A stretch of 15,126 nucleotides of DNA from Clostridium sp. CAG:413 (GCA_000431775.1 FR888179.1:29985-45110), one strand, 5' to 3'. Counted from the stretch's first letter, positions 1 to 7,182 are shown. Made by a program: numbers and translations. Notes: a model not told the origin generated them from the letters alone.

Positions 1-122
1 ATTTGCTGCTCCTTGCGGATTGAGACGGATAAGGTATGCCGCAGGCGGAATTCGGCATGATTTATGGGACGCCGAGGACGTGTCCCCCGGCAATGTCGCT
101 GAAAGATTGCGCTTGCCCTCGC

Positions 123-140
123 CTCCCTCTGACGAGGGAG
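123..140. repeat. Short palindrome, probable dispersed-repeat remnant
   Basis: CTCCCTC and GAGGGAG form a perfect 7-bp stem around the loop TGAC. From memory, similar CTCCCTC/GAGGGAG hairpins occur many times in intergenic regions of Ruminococcaceae-type genomes. With the GC palindrome about 70 bp further on, it probably marks a decayed copy of such an element. Membership in a family is an inference that needs a genome-wide comparison. Confidence 0.4.
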
Positions 141-211
141 CCTTTAAAGTGCGTGACTTACGGTTATGGACAACCGGCAGGCTTGCTATTGTTGCGTGAA
201 AATCAATCCTC

Positions 212-232
212 CGGCACGGCTGCGCCGTGCCG
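212..232 (-). terminator. GC-rich hairpin downstream of the ABC operon
   Basis: CGGCACGGC and GCCGTGCCG form a perfect 9-bp stem around a 3-base loop. It lies about 34 bp past the permease stop codon. Read on the minus strand, it is followed by GAGGATTGATTTTC, a weak T-rich stretch. It could end the TetR-ABC transcript, or be part of the repeat remnant seen at 123-140, or both. The poor T-run keeps confidence low. The rest of 1-265 shows no gene with a ribosome binding site and protein-like composition. Confidence 0.4.
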
Positions 233-265
233 CCTCGCAGAATGGCGGCGATGAGAGTTCAAGCC

Positions 266-997
266 TCAATTCTCCTTCATCTTCTTTGTGAATACCGCTA
301 TGCCGACGGCACTCAGGATCACGGCGTAGCCGAGCACTATCGGCAGCTCATGCACGGCGGCGGAGATATCGCCCGCAAGCGCGGCCCGCTCAAGCTCCAC
401 GGCGTGGATGAACGGCAGGGCGTCGGCGATATTTTTGAATATCTTGCCCATCAGGCTCACGTCAAACCACACGCCTGAGAGCCATGCGGTCAGGTTGGTC
501 AGCAGCGCGCCGCAGATGCCGCCCACCTGCTTGTCGGTCAGCAGGCTGCCGCAGAGCAGACCTATTGCGATATACAGCAGCGCCGCGGGCAGCAGGAACA
601 GCAAAGCCCAAAGGATGCCGACAGTCGGTTTAAGTCCTAAAATTAAGGCGGCGATATAGCAGATAACGCTCTGCAAAACGCTTATCGGCAGCATCGGCAG
701 CGAGTAGCCGAGCAGGAAATCCGCCGCAGTCAGCGGGGTCGTGAAGAGCCTGCGCTGGAGCGAAGTCTCCCTGTCCTTTGATATGAGCATCGCCGAGAAG
801 AGCGACACGAACGAAAGGCCGAATACACATATGCCGGGGGTCAGCTTGTCAAGCTCAAAGAGAGCGACGGGCACATTCGCCTGTATCGCCGTGAGTAGGA
901 GCAGCACAACGAGCGGGAATCCGAGGCCGAATGCCACGGTCAGCGGGTCACGGATAATTTCTTTAAAAGTTCTGTTTGCAAAAGTGAGCATCCGCAT
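266..997 (-). CDS. ABC-2 type transporter permease
   Basis: This 243-residue protein is the membrane half of an ABC exporter. It begins with a short basic stretch, then has about six hydrophobic segments: near residues 20-41, 53-72, 95-120, 125-150, a shorter one near 157-175, and one near 218-236. It ends in a charged KKMKEN tail. The polar segment ending in SKDRETSLQRRL between helices 2 and 3 is typical of ABC-2 permeases (drug, lantibiotic or polysaccharide exporters). The start ATG overlaps the stop of the ATPase gene (TAATG) and follows GGAGGG at six bases, so the two are translationally coupled. The substrate cannot be read from the sequence. With a TetR gene heading the operon, export of a toxic compound is the most likely role. 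Confidence 0.88.
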   Translation of the reverse strand: MRMLTFANRTFKEIIRDPLTVAFGLGFPLVVLLLLTAIQANVPVALFELDKLTPGICVFGLSFVSLFSAMLISKDRETSLQRRLFTTPLTAADFLLGYSLPMLPISVLQSVICYIAALILGLKPTVGILWALLFLLPAALLYIAIGLLCGSLLTDKQVGGICGALLTNLTAWLSGVWFDVSLMGKIFKNIADALPFIHAVELERAALAGDISAAVHELPIVLGYAVILSAVGIAVFTKKMKEN

Positions 998-1719
998 TAT
1001 TTACCCTCCTTTACGAGCTTCACAAAGGCTTTCTCAAAGTCCGATTCGCCTGTTTCTTTCAGTATTTCGTCCGCCGTGCCCACAAAGAGCAGCCGCCCGT
1101 CCTTCATAACGCCGATACGGTCGCTCAGCTCGCGGGCTTCCTCAAGGTAGTGGGTCGTCAGTATGACGGTCGCCCTGCCCTTGAGGCTGCGGATAACGTC
1201 CCATAATTCGCTGCGGGCAATAACGTCAAGCCCGAGGGTCGGCTCGTCGAGGAAGAGCACCTTCGGCTCGGAGACAAGCGCCATAGCTATGCTCAGCCTG
1301 CGCTGCCAGCCACCGGAGAGCTTCTTTGCCCGTTTGGCTGCAATTGAATTTAGGTCAAATTCGTCAAGCAGCTCCTTTACACGCTGCTTTTTTTCGTCGC
1401 CCGAGAGGCCGTATGCCCCCGCGATAAGCTCAAGATTCTCGCGCACGCTAAGATTCGGCGCGACTGCAGTCTCCTGCGGCGAAGTGCCGATCAGTGCCTT
1501 GACCTTTTGCGGCTGTTCGGATATGCTGACCCCGCATAGCAGCGCGTCGCCCGAGGTCGGGCGGCAAAGGCACGAAAGCATCTTGATAGTGGTGGTCTTG
1601 CCCGCTCCGTTCACGCCGAGCAAGGCGAAAAGCTCGCCGCCGCCGATGCTCAGCGAAAGGCCGTCAACAGCGGTGATATCCTTGTATTTTTTGGTTAGAT
1701 TTTTGATTTCAACGGACAT
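997..1719 (-). CDS. ABC transporter ATP-binding protein
   Basis: This 240-residue nucleotide-binding subunit energises the permease encoded immediately downstream. Visible motifs are Walker A GVNGAGKT (35-42), signature LSGGW (134-138), Walker B VLFLDEP (154-160) with D-loop GLD, and the switch histidine H190 in LTTHY. The signature has W where Q is usual, which is common enough in ABC-2 exporters not to suggest loss of function. Start choice: ATG at 1719 follows GGAGG by seven bases. An upstream in-frame start at 1770 would add 17 residues unlike the family and lie deep in the TetR gene. The start overlaps the 3' end of the TetR gene by 11 bp, so expression depends on the TetR promoter. It resembles the CcmA/YhfQ-like drug-exporter class. 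Confidence 0.92.
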   Translation of the reverse strand: MSVEIKNLTKKYKDITAVDGLSLSIGGGELFALLGVNGAGKTTTIKMLSCLCRPTSGDALLCGVSISEQPQKVKALIGTSPQETAVAPNLSVRENLELIAGAYGLSGDEKKQRVKELLDEFDLNSIAAKRAKKLSGGWQRRLSIAMALVSEPKVLFLDEPTLGLDVIARSELWDVIRSLKGRATVILTTHYLEEARELSDRIGVMKDGRLLFVGTADEILKETGESDFEKAFVKLVKEGK

Positions 1720-2299
1720 TTTTATCCTCCTTGCCGTCTTTAGAAATAAAGCGTGCCTTGATGCCCTCATAGGCGTCGGAGACCATGCGGCTCACCAATT
1801 CGCTCTCCCAATTAAGGTAAGAGGTGGCTATCATCGAGGCGATGCCGTGGACGAATATCCACAGCTCCAGATGGAGCATAAAGGCGTCGTTCATGCCCAG
1901 ACCCGTGCCTTTCATGATAAGCTCGACGGATTTTTTGACATCCTCGGTCTCTCCGTCGGATTTCTCCTCGCTCGAGCGGTCGCGCATGAACAGCAGGCGA
2001 AACAGCTCCCGCTCCTCGGCGGCGAACCTTATATAGCCCATGCCCATCGCCTTATACGGCGGATAATTTGCCGCCGCGCACTCCCGCTCAAGACAGGCGT
2101 AATAAAGCTCGGAAGCCTTGCATATCACCGATTTCCGCAGCTCCTCCATTGACGGGAAGTTTGTGAATATCGGCTGCGTCGAGCAGCCGAGGGCGGCGGC
2201 AAGGTTGCGGGCGTTCAGCCCTTTTTCGCCGCTGCGGCGCACAAGATCGATGCCGGAGCTAACGATATCTTCCTTTGAAATTTTCGATTTGGGCGGCAA
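1709..2299 (-). CDS. TetR family transcriptional repressor (TTG start)
   Basis: This 196-residue protein is a probable ligand-sensing repressor of its own efflux operon. Residues 8-58 form the TetR DNA-binding domain. The recognition region LAAALGCSTQPIFTNF aligns with the family pattern of a helix-turn-helix followed by an aromatic near a conserved F. The rest is a helical ligand-binding and dimerisation domain. Start choice: the frame stays open upstream to 2452, but those extra 51 codons would cover the promoter and operator. A TTG at 2299 lies six bases after GAGGTG and directly precedes PPKSKISKEDIV, where TetR homology begins. It is the first gene of the operon and overlaps the ATPase gene. 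Autoregulation is inferred from the palindrome at 2321-2350. Confidence 0.88.
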   Translation of the reverse strand: MPPKSKISKEDIVSSGIDLVRRSGEKGLNARNLAAALGCSTQPIFTNFPSMEELRKSVICKASELYYACLERECAAANYPPYKAMGMGYIRFAAEERELFRLLFMRDRSSEEKSDGETEDVKKSVELIMKGTGLGMNDAFMLHLELWIFVHGIASMIATSYLNWESELVSRMVSDAYEGIKARFISKDGKEDKNVR

Positions 2300-2320
2300 A
2301 AGTATCACCTCATCATTCAA

Positions 2321-2350
2321 AATAACAAATGTTATATAACACTTGTTATT
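2321..2350. promoter_or_regulatory. Probable TetR operator, 30-bp palindrome
   Basis: The left half AATAACAAATGTTAT and the reverse complement of the right half, AATAACAAGTGTTAT, agree at 14 of 15 positions. The site also breaks into two tandem palindromes of form TAACAnnTGTTA, at 2323-2334 and 2337-2348, with centres 14 bp apart. It overlaps the -10 box and the expected transcription start of the TetR-ABC promoter. This is a classic repressor position, and two overlapping half-palindromes would fit two TetR dimers, as known for QacR. The binding protein is inferred from adjacency. Confidence 0.75.
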
Positions 2351-2376
2351 ATATGCCCGCACGGCGAAATTGTCAA
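2348..2376 (-). promoter_or_regulatory. Consensus vegetative promoter of the TetR-ABC operon
   Basis: On the minus strand TTGACA (2376-2371) and TATAAT (2353-2348) are separated by exactly 17 bp, a perfect match to the SigA consensus. Transcription should start near 2341 inside the palindrome, leaving a leader of about 40 bases. Such a strong promoter makes sense only if it is normally shut by a repressor. Confidence 0.85.
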
Positions 2377-2460
2377 TCCCCGCAGACGAAATATTTGCGT
2401 GCGGCGCTAACTTCTCCAAAATCAGCAGGGCAAGCCGGGATTTTTTCGGCAATTCACCGA

Positions 2461-2489
2461 TTGCACGGCGCTAAATAAAGTGATAATAT
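2461..2489 (+). promoter_or_regulatory. Probable promoter of the MATE gene
   Basis: TTGCAC (2461-2466) and TAATAT (2484-2489) are 17 bp apart, about 38 bp before the MATE start codon. GATAAT at 2482 is an alternative -10 box with a shorter spacer. No copy of the TAACAnnTGTTA operator is seen here, so control of the pump by the divergent TetR is not supported by the sequence. Confidence 0.6.
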
Positions 2490-2526
2490 ATTTTCGTAAT
2501 AAGAGAAAGAGACACGGAGAACTGAA

Positions 2527-3897
2527 ATGAGAAAAAACTACGCTTTGGATATGACCTGCGGGCCGTTTTTTAAGAAAATACTGATATTTTCCGTCCCGCT
2601 GATGCTCACGGGGCTGCTTCAGCTCGCATATAACACCGCCGACGTGGTGGTGGTCGGCAGATTCGTCGGCAAGGAGGCTCTCGCCGCCGTCGGCTCGACA
2701 GGCTCGCTTATAAACCTCTTCGTCAACCTGTTCATCGGCATTTCGATGGGCTCGGGCGTTGTGGTCGCAAGGCACATCGGCGAGAATAACGACAAGGGCG
2801 TGCGCGAATGCGTGCATACTTCGATGCTTTTGAGCATTTTTTGCGGCTTTTTTATCGGCGTGCTCGGCTTCTTCACCTCGGGCGAAATGCTCAAGATAAT
2901 GAATGCCCCCGACGACGTTATCGACCTTGCGACGCTCTACCTCAAGATCTATTTCCTCGGCTCGCCGGGGCTTATGGCTTATAACTTCGGCGCCGCGATA
3001 GTCCGCTCCACGGGCGACACCAAGCGCCCGCTGTATATCCTGACATTCTCGGGGCTTGTGAATGTGGCGCTGAATCTTTTCTTTGTCATCGTGCTGAAAT
3101 TCGGGGTCAGCGGCGTTGCGATACCGACGATAATCTCGCAGTATCTCTCGGCTCTGCTGATAATCATCCACCTCAAGCGCATGAATAACGCCTGCCGCCT
3201 GTCGTTCAGGTCGCTTAGGATCCACTCGGCGGAGCTGCGCGATATTCTCAAGATCGGTCTGCCCGCGGGCATACAAAGCTCGCTCTTCTCGGTGTCGAAT
3301 GTCGTGATACAGTCCACGGTCAACTCCTTCGGCTCGAGCGCGATGGCGGGTGTCGCCGCCGGCTCGAATTACGACGCTTATATCTACACCTGCACCAATG
3401 CGATATCGCAGACGACAATGACCTTCGCCTCGCAGAATATGGGCGCGAGGAAGTATTCAAATCTCGGCAGGGTCTATCGCCACTGCCTGCTGATAACGCT
3501 TGCCATCGGCGTCGGCATGGGTCTGCTCGGCATGGCGTTCGGCGACTTTATAGTCGGGCTGTTTTCGGATGACCCCGAGGTCATCGCAATAGGGGCGGAT
3601 AGGCTCAGGCTGATAATGCCGTTCTACTTCTTCTGTTCGCTGATGGATGTCGCTGCGGGTCAGCTCAGAGGCATGGGCAAATCCCTTGCGCCTATGCTCA
3701 TCTCGCTGCTCGGAGCCTGCGGCTCGAGGATCCTTTGGGTCTATCTCATATTGCCCCTTGACCGCACGCTCGTCAACCTCTTCTGGTCTTACCCCGTGTC
3801 GTGGGCGCTGACCTTCGCCGTGCAGTTCACCGCCTATTTCATAGTAAAACACCGCATGAAGAAAAACGGCACCTTCGACGATGAAGTGCCTGCGTAA
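2527..3897 (+). CDS. MATE family multidrug efflux transporter
   Basis: This 456-residue integral membrane protein fits the MATE family in length and layout. It has about twelve hydrophobic segments in two halves of six, joined near residues 215-235 by a polar loop. The N-terminal half starts with a short basic leader and the family-typical stretch PLMLTGLLQLAYNTADVVVV, followed by GRFVGKEALAAVGS. The second half has LPAGIQSSLFSVSN and, later, FASQNMGA, both characteristic of the bacterial NorM/DinF-like group. Such pumps export drugs or metabolites in exchange for Na+ or H+. The ATG at 2527 follows GGAGA at six bases. It is transcribed away from the TetR-ABC operon and appears to be a single-gene unit ended by the hairpin at 3972-4007. 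Its substrate cannot be predicted. Confidence 0.93.
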   Translation: MRKNYALDMTCGPFFKKILIFSVPLMLTGLLQLAYNTADVVVVGRFVGKEALAAVGSTGSLINLFVNLFIGISMGSGVVVARHIGENNDKGVRECVHTSMLLSIFCGFFIGVLGFFTSGEMLKIMNAPDDVIDLATLYLKIYFLGSPGLMAYNFGAAIVRSTGDTKRPLYILTFSGLVNVALNLFFVIVLKFGVSGVAIPTIISQYLSALLIIIHLKRMNNACRLSFRSLRIHSAELRDILKIGLPAGIQSSLFSVSNVVIQSTVNSFGSSAMAGVAAGSNYDAYIYTCTNAISQTTMTFASQNMGARKYSNLGRVYRHCLLITLAIGVGMGLLGMAFGDFIVGLFSDDPEVIAIGADRLRLIMPFYFFCSLMDVAAGQLRGMGKSLAPMLISLLGACGSRILWVYLILPLDRTLVNLFWSYPVSWALTFAVQFTAYFIVKHRMKKNGTFDDEVPA

Positions 3898-3971
3898 CGC
3901 AAAATCAATTGCAGAGAAACCGTCCACGCCATGCGATATCGGCATAGTATCATCTTGATAAAGCACACAAA

Positions 3972-4007
3972 ACCACCCGCTTGAGCCGAAAGGTTCAGGC
4001 GGGTGGT
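3972..4007. terminator. Bidirectional terminator between converging genes
   Basis: ACCACCCGCTTGAGCC and GGTTCAGGCGGGTGGT form a 16-bp stem, with two G-T wobbles in the plus-strand RNA and A-C mismatches at the same places in the minus-strand RNA. The loop is GAAA. Read on the minus strand the hairpin runs into TTTTGTGTGCTTT, a fair T-run that would end the surface-protein gene. On the plus strand the tail is poor (GTATTATG) but the stem would still stop the MATE transcript in part. Confidence 0.75.
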
Positions 4008-4047
4008 GTATTATGCTGCGGGATTATTGTGAAGTGTTTTCCTGTGG

Positions 4048-6933
4048 TCAGGCGAAGTATATATTCTTCGTTTTACCGAAGAGGCCTTTGAAGAAGGCGA
4101 CCACGCGCTGCCAGAAGGTCATGGTGCAGGTCAGCTTCTTCTCGGCGGTGACGGTCGTGCCGTCAAGGTTGGTTATCTCCGCCTTTATCGTCACGCTGCC
4201 CCTGCCTTTGGCAGTCACGTTGCCGTTTGCGTCGACCGCTGCGACAGACGGGTCGGAGGAGCTCCACTTCACGCTGTAGCTGTTCGCACCGTCATTCGTG
4301 CCGAGAGTAAGGCGCGTGGAATTGCCGTAGGCGAGCGTATCCGCGCCGAGGATTGCGGCATTCGTCACCGTTACCGTGCCCTCTGGCAGGCTCACCGTGA
4401 TGTCAAACGCCGTCATCTTAGTGACCTCGTCCTTGGTGTAGTAAACGCGCACCGACTTTTTGCCGAGCGTCGAGGTATCCACCGCGCTCAGATAGTAGTC
4501 CGTAACCTCGGCGCTGCTGCCGTCGCTGAGAGCGGCGGTTATTCTGAGACCCGTCGGGTCGAATTTATCGCCGAGAGCGTAATTTGTCTTGAGCGGCTCG
4601 CTCGAAACAGCTATGTAGCTCAGCGTGGGCTCGACCTCGATAACGGCGAATTCGCTGAAATGGTCGGTCTCAAAGACGATATAATTCCCGTCGAGCGTGT
4701 TTGCGTAGCGTACAAGCGGGTCAACAGGGTCCTCCGTCACATGATAGACCCTGCATTTTAGGGGATTTACGCCGTCGCGCAGTCTGATCTTGACCGTCAC
4801 GGCATCCTTGGGCTGAGTTTCTTCCCCGCCGTCAAAGAGCGTGATATCGTAGAAATTCAGCGAGCGGATGTTGCCGCCGACGGCGAAATTCGAGCCTTCA
4901 TGCGAAGCGGGGTCTTTCATTTCGACCGAAAGGGTCGTCTGCTTTTTGAGGGATTTGGTCGTGGCGCTGACGATGACCCCGTGGCCGTCGTGACGCAGGG
5001 TGACATCACCGTAGGCAAGCTCGGCGATCGCCCTGTTTATCGAATCCGCAAAGAGATCGACGGTCGACTGCTGAGTGATATCAAGCCCGTATTCAACGGA
5101 ATTGACCGCTGCGTCGAGGCGGGCGAGGCTAGTATCCGACCACATGGAGCGTTCGACCTTCGCTGCGGCGGCAACTGCCGCGTCAACGGCGGAATAATTC
5201 GCGTCGAAGTATTTTATCGCGGCGAGGGCTGCGTTTATCGTGCGGGCGTATTCGCTGACCTCGCTCTGGCGGCGGATATCAAGGCCGTATTCGACGGCAT
5301 TCACCGCAGAGTCAAGGGCGGCAAGGCTCTCCTCGGTGCAGTATTCGCGGCGCACCTTGGAGGCGGCGTCGAGGGCAGCCTCGACCGAGTAATAGTCCGC
5401 CTGACGGTATTTGAGACCGCGGATGGCGGCGTTTATCGCCGAAACATAGTCGTCAACGGTCGATTGCTTGTCCGCCGTGAGGGTCTTGTCAACTGAATTC
5501 ACTGCTTTTTCGAGGGCTGCAACGCTCTCGTCTGAGTAGAGCGACTTGTCGATGGCGTTTGCCCGCTCGATCGCCTCGTCAACGGCGGAGAAATCCGCAG
5601 GCTCGTCGCTGAGGTCGGGATATATCTTGCAATCAAAGTATACCGTAGCGTTTTGCAGGGCTTCGTTGCCCTCGCCGACGGTCAGATATTTCCAATCCAG
5701 CTCGCTGCCCTCAAAATAGACCGTTTCAAGCGGGGTGTTGTAAAACGAATTCTTGCCGATTTCAATAAGGCTTTTCGGCAATGATACTGATTTTAGAGAA
5801 GTGCAGTTATAAAAAGATTCTTCCTTGATATATCTGAGATTCCTCGGGGCGGTCAATTGCTCAAGCGAAGAGCAATCCTTAAATGCACCCCGAAGTTCCG
5901 ATGTGTTTTGATTCTCTGATATGTCAATTGATTTTAACGAAGTGCACCCGCTAAATTGTGCATTGCTTCCGTCAGCAAAATAAACTCCGGCTCCCCATAT
6001 AACAGAAACAAGATTTTTGTCGCCGCTAAAAGCGCCTCCGTTTATGCGGCAAACGGCTTTTTCGTCGATTTTAAATATTTCAAGAGATTTACAGTTATGG
6101 AAAGAGCCGACGATAGTTTTGATCCCGCTGCCTATTGTTACGATTTTTAGATTTGAGCAGTATGAAAAAGACGAATTGTTGAGCGATTCAACGCTGTCCG
6201 GCAAAGAGATCTGCGTCAATCCATTGCAACTGCTAAAAGAGCTAACGCCTATTTGCTCCGTTCCACCGAAATCAATCTCCTCAATTTTTGAATACTCGAA
6301 AGCTCCTTTTCCGATTATTTTTGTGTTTTTTGATAAGAAGATATGTTTGATCCCAGCATAGCGAGCAGCGTAATCACCGATTTTATAGGCATAGTCCGGC
6401 ACTATATAGTAGTTGCTTGGGCGTGCGCAGGGGTAAGAAAAAAGAATATCCTGCCCCTCGATCTCGCCGCGTTTAAAAAGAACGCCGCTGCTGTCGGCAT
6501 AAAAAAGCGGATTATTTTTATTCACGGTAAATGACTCAACATTGTCGCTTCTGTTAAAGCTGAATTCGCTTATTTGCGTCAACGTGGAGGGAATATGTAT
6601 ATTCTTTAATGCCTCCAGTTGGTTCGGCACTATATAGTCACCGACTTTGATAATTCCCTCCGAGATCGTGAAATTCCCAATTCGGTGCTTATTCATATTC
6701 ACTTTGGTATAAAATGCGTAGTTGCCTATCTCCACAACGGGGTAGCCGTCTATCTCCGCCGGAACGGTAAAGTCACCTGTGATAGTCCCTGTTGTGCCTG
6801 TGATGCACGCCTTGCCGTCGGTAACGGTATATGTCAGCAGCCCGGATTCCGCTGCAAACGAGCGGGGCTTTAAGCATACAAGCCCGACAAATACAACAGC
6901 AATCGCCATTGCAAATGATATCAGTTTTTTCAT
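4048..6933 (-). CDS. Secreted mosaic surface protein: BspA-like LRR, FIVAR repeats, Ig-like domains
   Basis: This is a 961-residue exported protein. Residues 1-28 are a signal peptide (MKK, hydrophobic core, then SFAAES at the cut site). Residues about 30-440 carry BspA/LRR_5 leucine-rich repeats, recognisable by recurring IGxxAF, SFxxCxxLxxIxLP and CTSLKSV units. Residues about 445-640 are three FIVAR-type helical repeats of exactly 66 residues. A beta-rich segment with VYHV and DHFSEFAVIEV follows to about 765. Next come a group-3 bacterial Ig-like domain (about 770-850, with ALGDKFDPTGL) and a group-2 Ig-like domain (about 853-935, with WSSSDPSVAAVDANG). The end is a hydrophobic tail, FWQRVVAFFKGLFGK. 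There is no LPXTG, dockerin or SLH motif, so attachment is unclear. Adhesion or glycan binding is likely. The ATG follows AAGGGTG at seven bases. Confidence 0.88.
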   Translation of the reverse strand: MKKLISFAMAIAVVFVGLVCLKPRSFAAESGLLTYTVTDGKACITGTTGTITGDFTVPAEIDGYPVVEIGNYAFYTKVNMNKHRIGNFTISEGIIKVGDYIVPNQLEALKNIHIPSTLTQISEFSFNRSDNVESFTVNKNNPLFYADSSGVLFKRGEIEGQDILFSYPCARPSNYYIVPDYAYKIGDYAARYAGIKHIFLSKNTKIIGKGAFEYSKIEEIDFGGTEQIGVSSFSSCNGLTQISLPDSVESLNNSSFSYCSNLKIVTIGSGIKTIVGSFHNCKSLEIFKIDEKAVCRINGGAFSGDKNLVSVIWGAGVYFADGSNAQFSGCTSLKSIDISENQNTSELRGAFKDCSSLEQLTAPRNLRYIKEESFYNCTSLKSVSLPKSLIEIGKNSFYNTPLETVYFEGSELDWKYLTVGEGNEALQNATVYFDCKIYPDLSDEPADFSAVDEAIERANAIDKSLYSDESVAALEKAVNSVDKTLTADKQSTVDDYVSAINAAIRGLKYRQADYYSVEAALDAASKVRREYCTEESLAALDSAVNAVEYGLDIRRQSEVSEYARTINAALAAIKYFDANYSAVDAAVAAAAKVERSMWSDTSLARLDAAVNSVEYGLDITQQSTVDLFADSINRAIAELAYGDVTLRHDGHGVIVSATTKSLKKQTTLSVEMKDPASHEGSNFAVGGNIRSLNFYDITLFDGGEETQPKDAVTVKIRLRDGVNPLKCRVYHVTEDPVDPLVRYANTLDGNYIVFETDHFSEFAVIEVEPTLSYIAVSSEPLKTNYALGDKFDPTGLRITAALSDGSSAEVTDYYLSAVDTSTLGKKSVRVYYTKDEVTKMTAFDITVSLPEGTVTVTNAAILGADTLAYGNSTRLTLGTNDGANSYSVKWSSSDPSVAAVDANGNVTAKGRGSVTIKAEITNLDGTTVTAEKKLTCTMTFWQRVVAFFKGLFGKTKNIYFA
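5010..5605 (-). repeat. Three tandem 198-bp repeats coding FIVAR modules
   Basis: Within the surface-protein gene three consecutive units of 66 codons each can be aligned. The landmark VEYGLDI recurs exactly 66 residues apart in units two and three, with VDKTLTA at the same place in unit one. At DNA level, the GATATCAAG.CCGTATTC segments start at 5077 and 5275, 198 bp apart. Units two and three are more alike than either is to unit one, which suggests a later duplication. Repeat number may vary between strains. Confidence 0.8.
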
Positions 6934-6996
6934 ATGATCACCCTTTTAATCTTTATCCTCAGCGCTGCGATACGGCAGCAACACAGTAATACTCTT

Positions 6997-7025
6997 ATTA
7001 TATATGATTTTCTTTTACATTTCAA
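6997..7025 (-). promoter_or_regulatory. Promoter of the surface-protein gene
   Basis: On the minus strand TTGAAA (7025-7020) and TATAAT (7002-6997) are 17 bp apart. The predicted start near 6990 gives a leader of roughly 57 bases before the ATG at 6933. The surrounding DNA is AT-rich. No operator-like palindrome was noticed. Confidence 0.75.
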
Positions 7026-7105
7026 CATTTTAATTGCATTTTACAGCCCGCGCTTATAGCCTGATCATTTATTTTTGCAGACGCTTTTGCCCGCAGCGAT
7101 TTCCC

Positions 7106-7134
7106 TTGCAAAGCGTTTGAATATGCGTTATAAT
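7106..7134 (+). promoter_or_regulatory. Upstream (distal) promoter of the WYL regulator
   Basis: TTGCAA (7106-7111) and TATAAT (7129-7134) are 17 bp apart, a good SigA-type promoter about 80 bp before the start codon. It lies just upstream of the second, element-bearing promoter at 7148-7182. The gene may therefore have a constitutive and a regulated start. Confidence 0.6.
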
Positions 7135-7147
7135 AAATTTTATTGCA

Positions 7148-7182
7148 AAGTCCGTTTTTTGGTACTTCCGATACGGTATAAT
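7148..7182 (+). promoter_or_regulatory. Shared 35-bp promoter element, copy 1
   Basis: The block starts with AAGTCCGTTTTTTGGTAC and ends in TATAAT at 7177-7182. It matches the block at 8234-8268 at 30 of 35 positions with identical length. The conserved run covers the -35 region, but no TTGACA-like box is present at the normal distance (GTTTTT is there instead). This fits a promoter that needs an activator. The WYL regulator encoded 33 bp downstream is the obvious candidate. A WYL protein binding here is inferred, not shown. Confidence 0.7.

Noticed and set aside
36..478. Short plus-strand frames of 72 and 83 codons at the left end
   Set aside because: They have no ribosome binding site, run through palindromes or antisense to the permease, and show no protein-like pattern.
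1163..2152. 329-residue plus-strand frame across the ABC ATPase and TetR genes
   Set aside because: It is opposite two well-supported genes and rich in Ser/Arg/Pro, as expected from the reverse reading of GC-rich coding DNA.
2422..3276. 284-residue reading frame on the minus strand across the MATE gene
   Set aside because: It lies fully antisense to a clear transporter, has a shadow-like composition full of His, Arg, Glu and Asp, and has no ribosome binding site or recognisable domain.
3457..3966. 169-residue minus-strand frame at the end of the MATE gene
   Set aside because: It is antisense to the transporter and would have to start within its terminator region. No domain is recognisable.
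4900..5496. 198-residue plus-strand frame in the surface-protein gene
   Set aside because: It mirrors the 198-bp FIVAR repeats in antisense. Its repeated Gly/Val/Arg pattern comes from the repeats, not from a real protein.
5010..5605. Tandem repeats as a CRISPR array or satellite
   Set aside because: The unit is 198 bp, in frame, diverged and protein-coding (FIVAR). There are no short identical repeats with unique spacers, and no cas genes.
7155..7160. T6 run before the WYL gene as a terminator tail
   Set aside because: No stem precedes it, and the same run recurs at identical distance from TATAAT in the second copy, so it is part of a promoter element.
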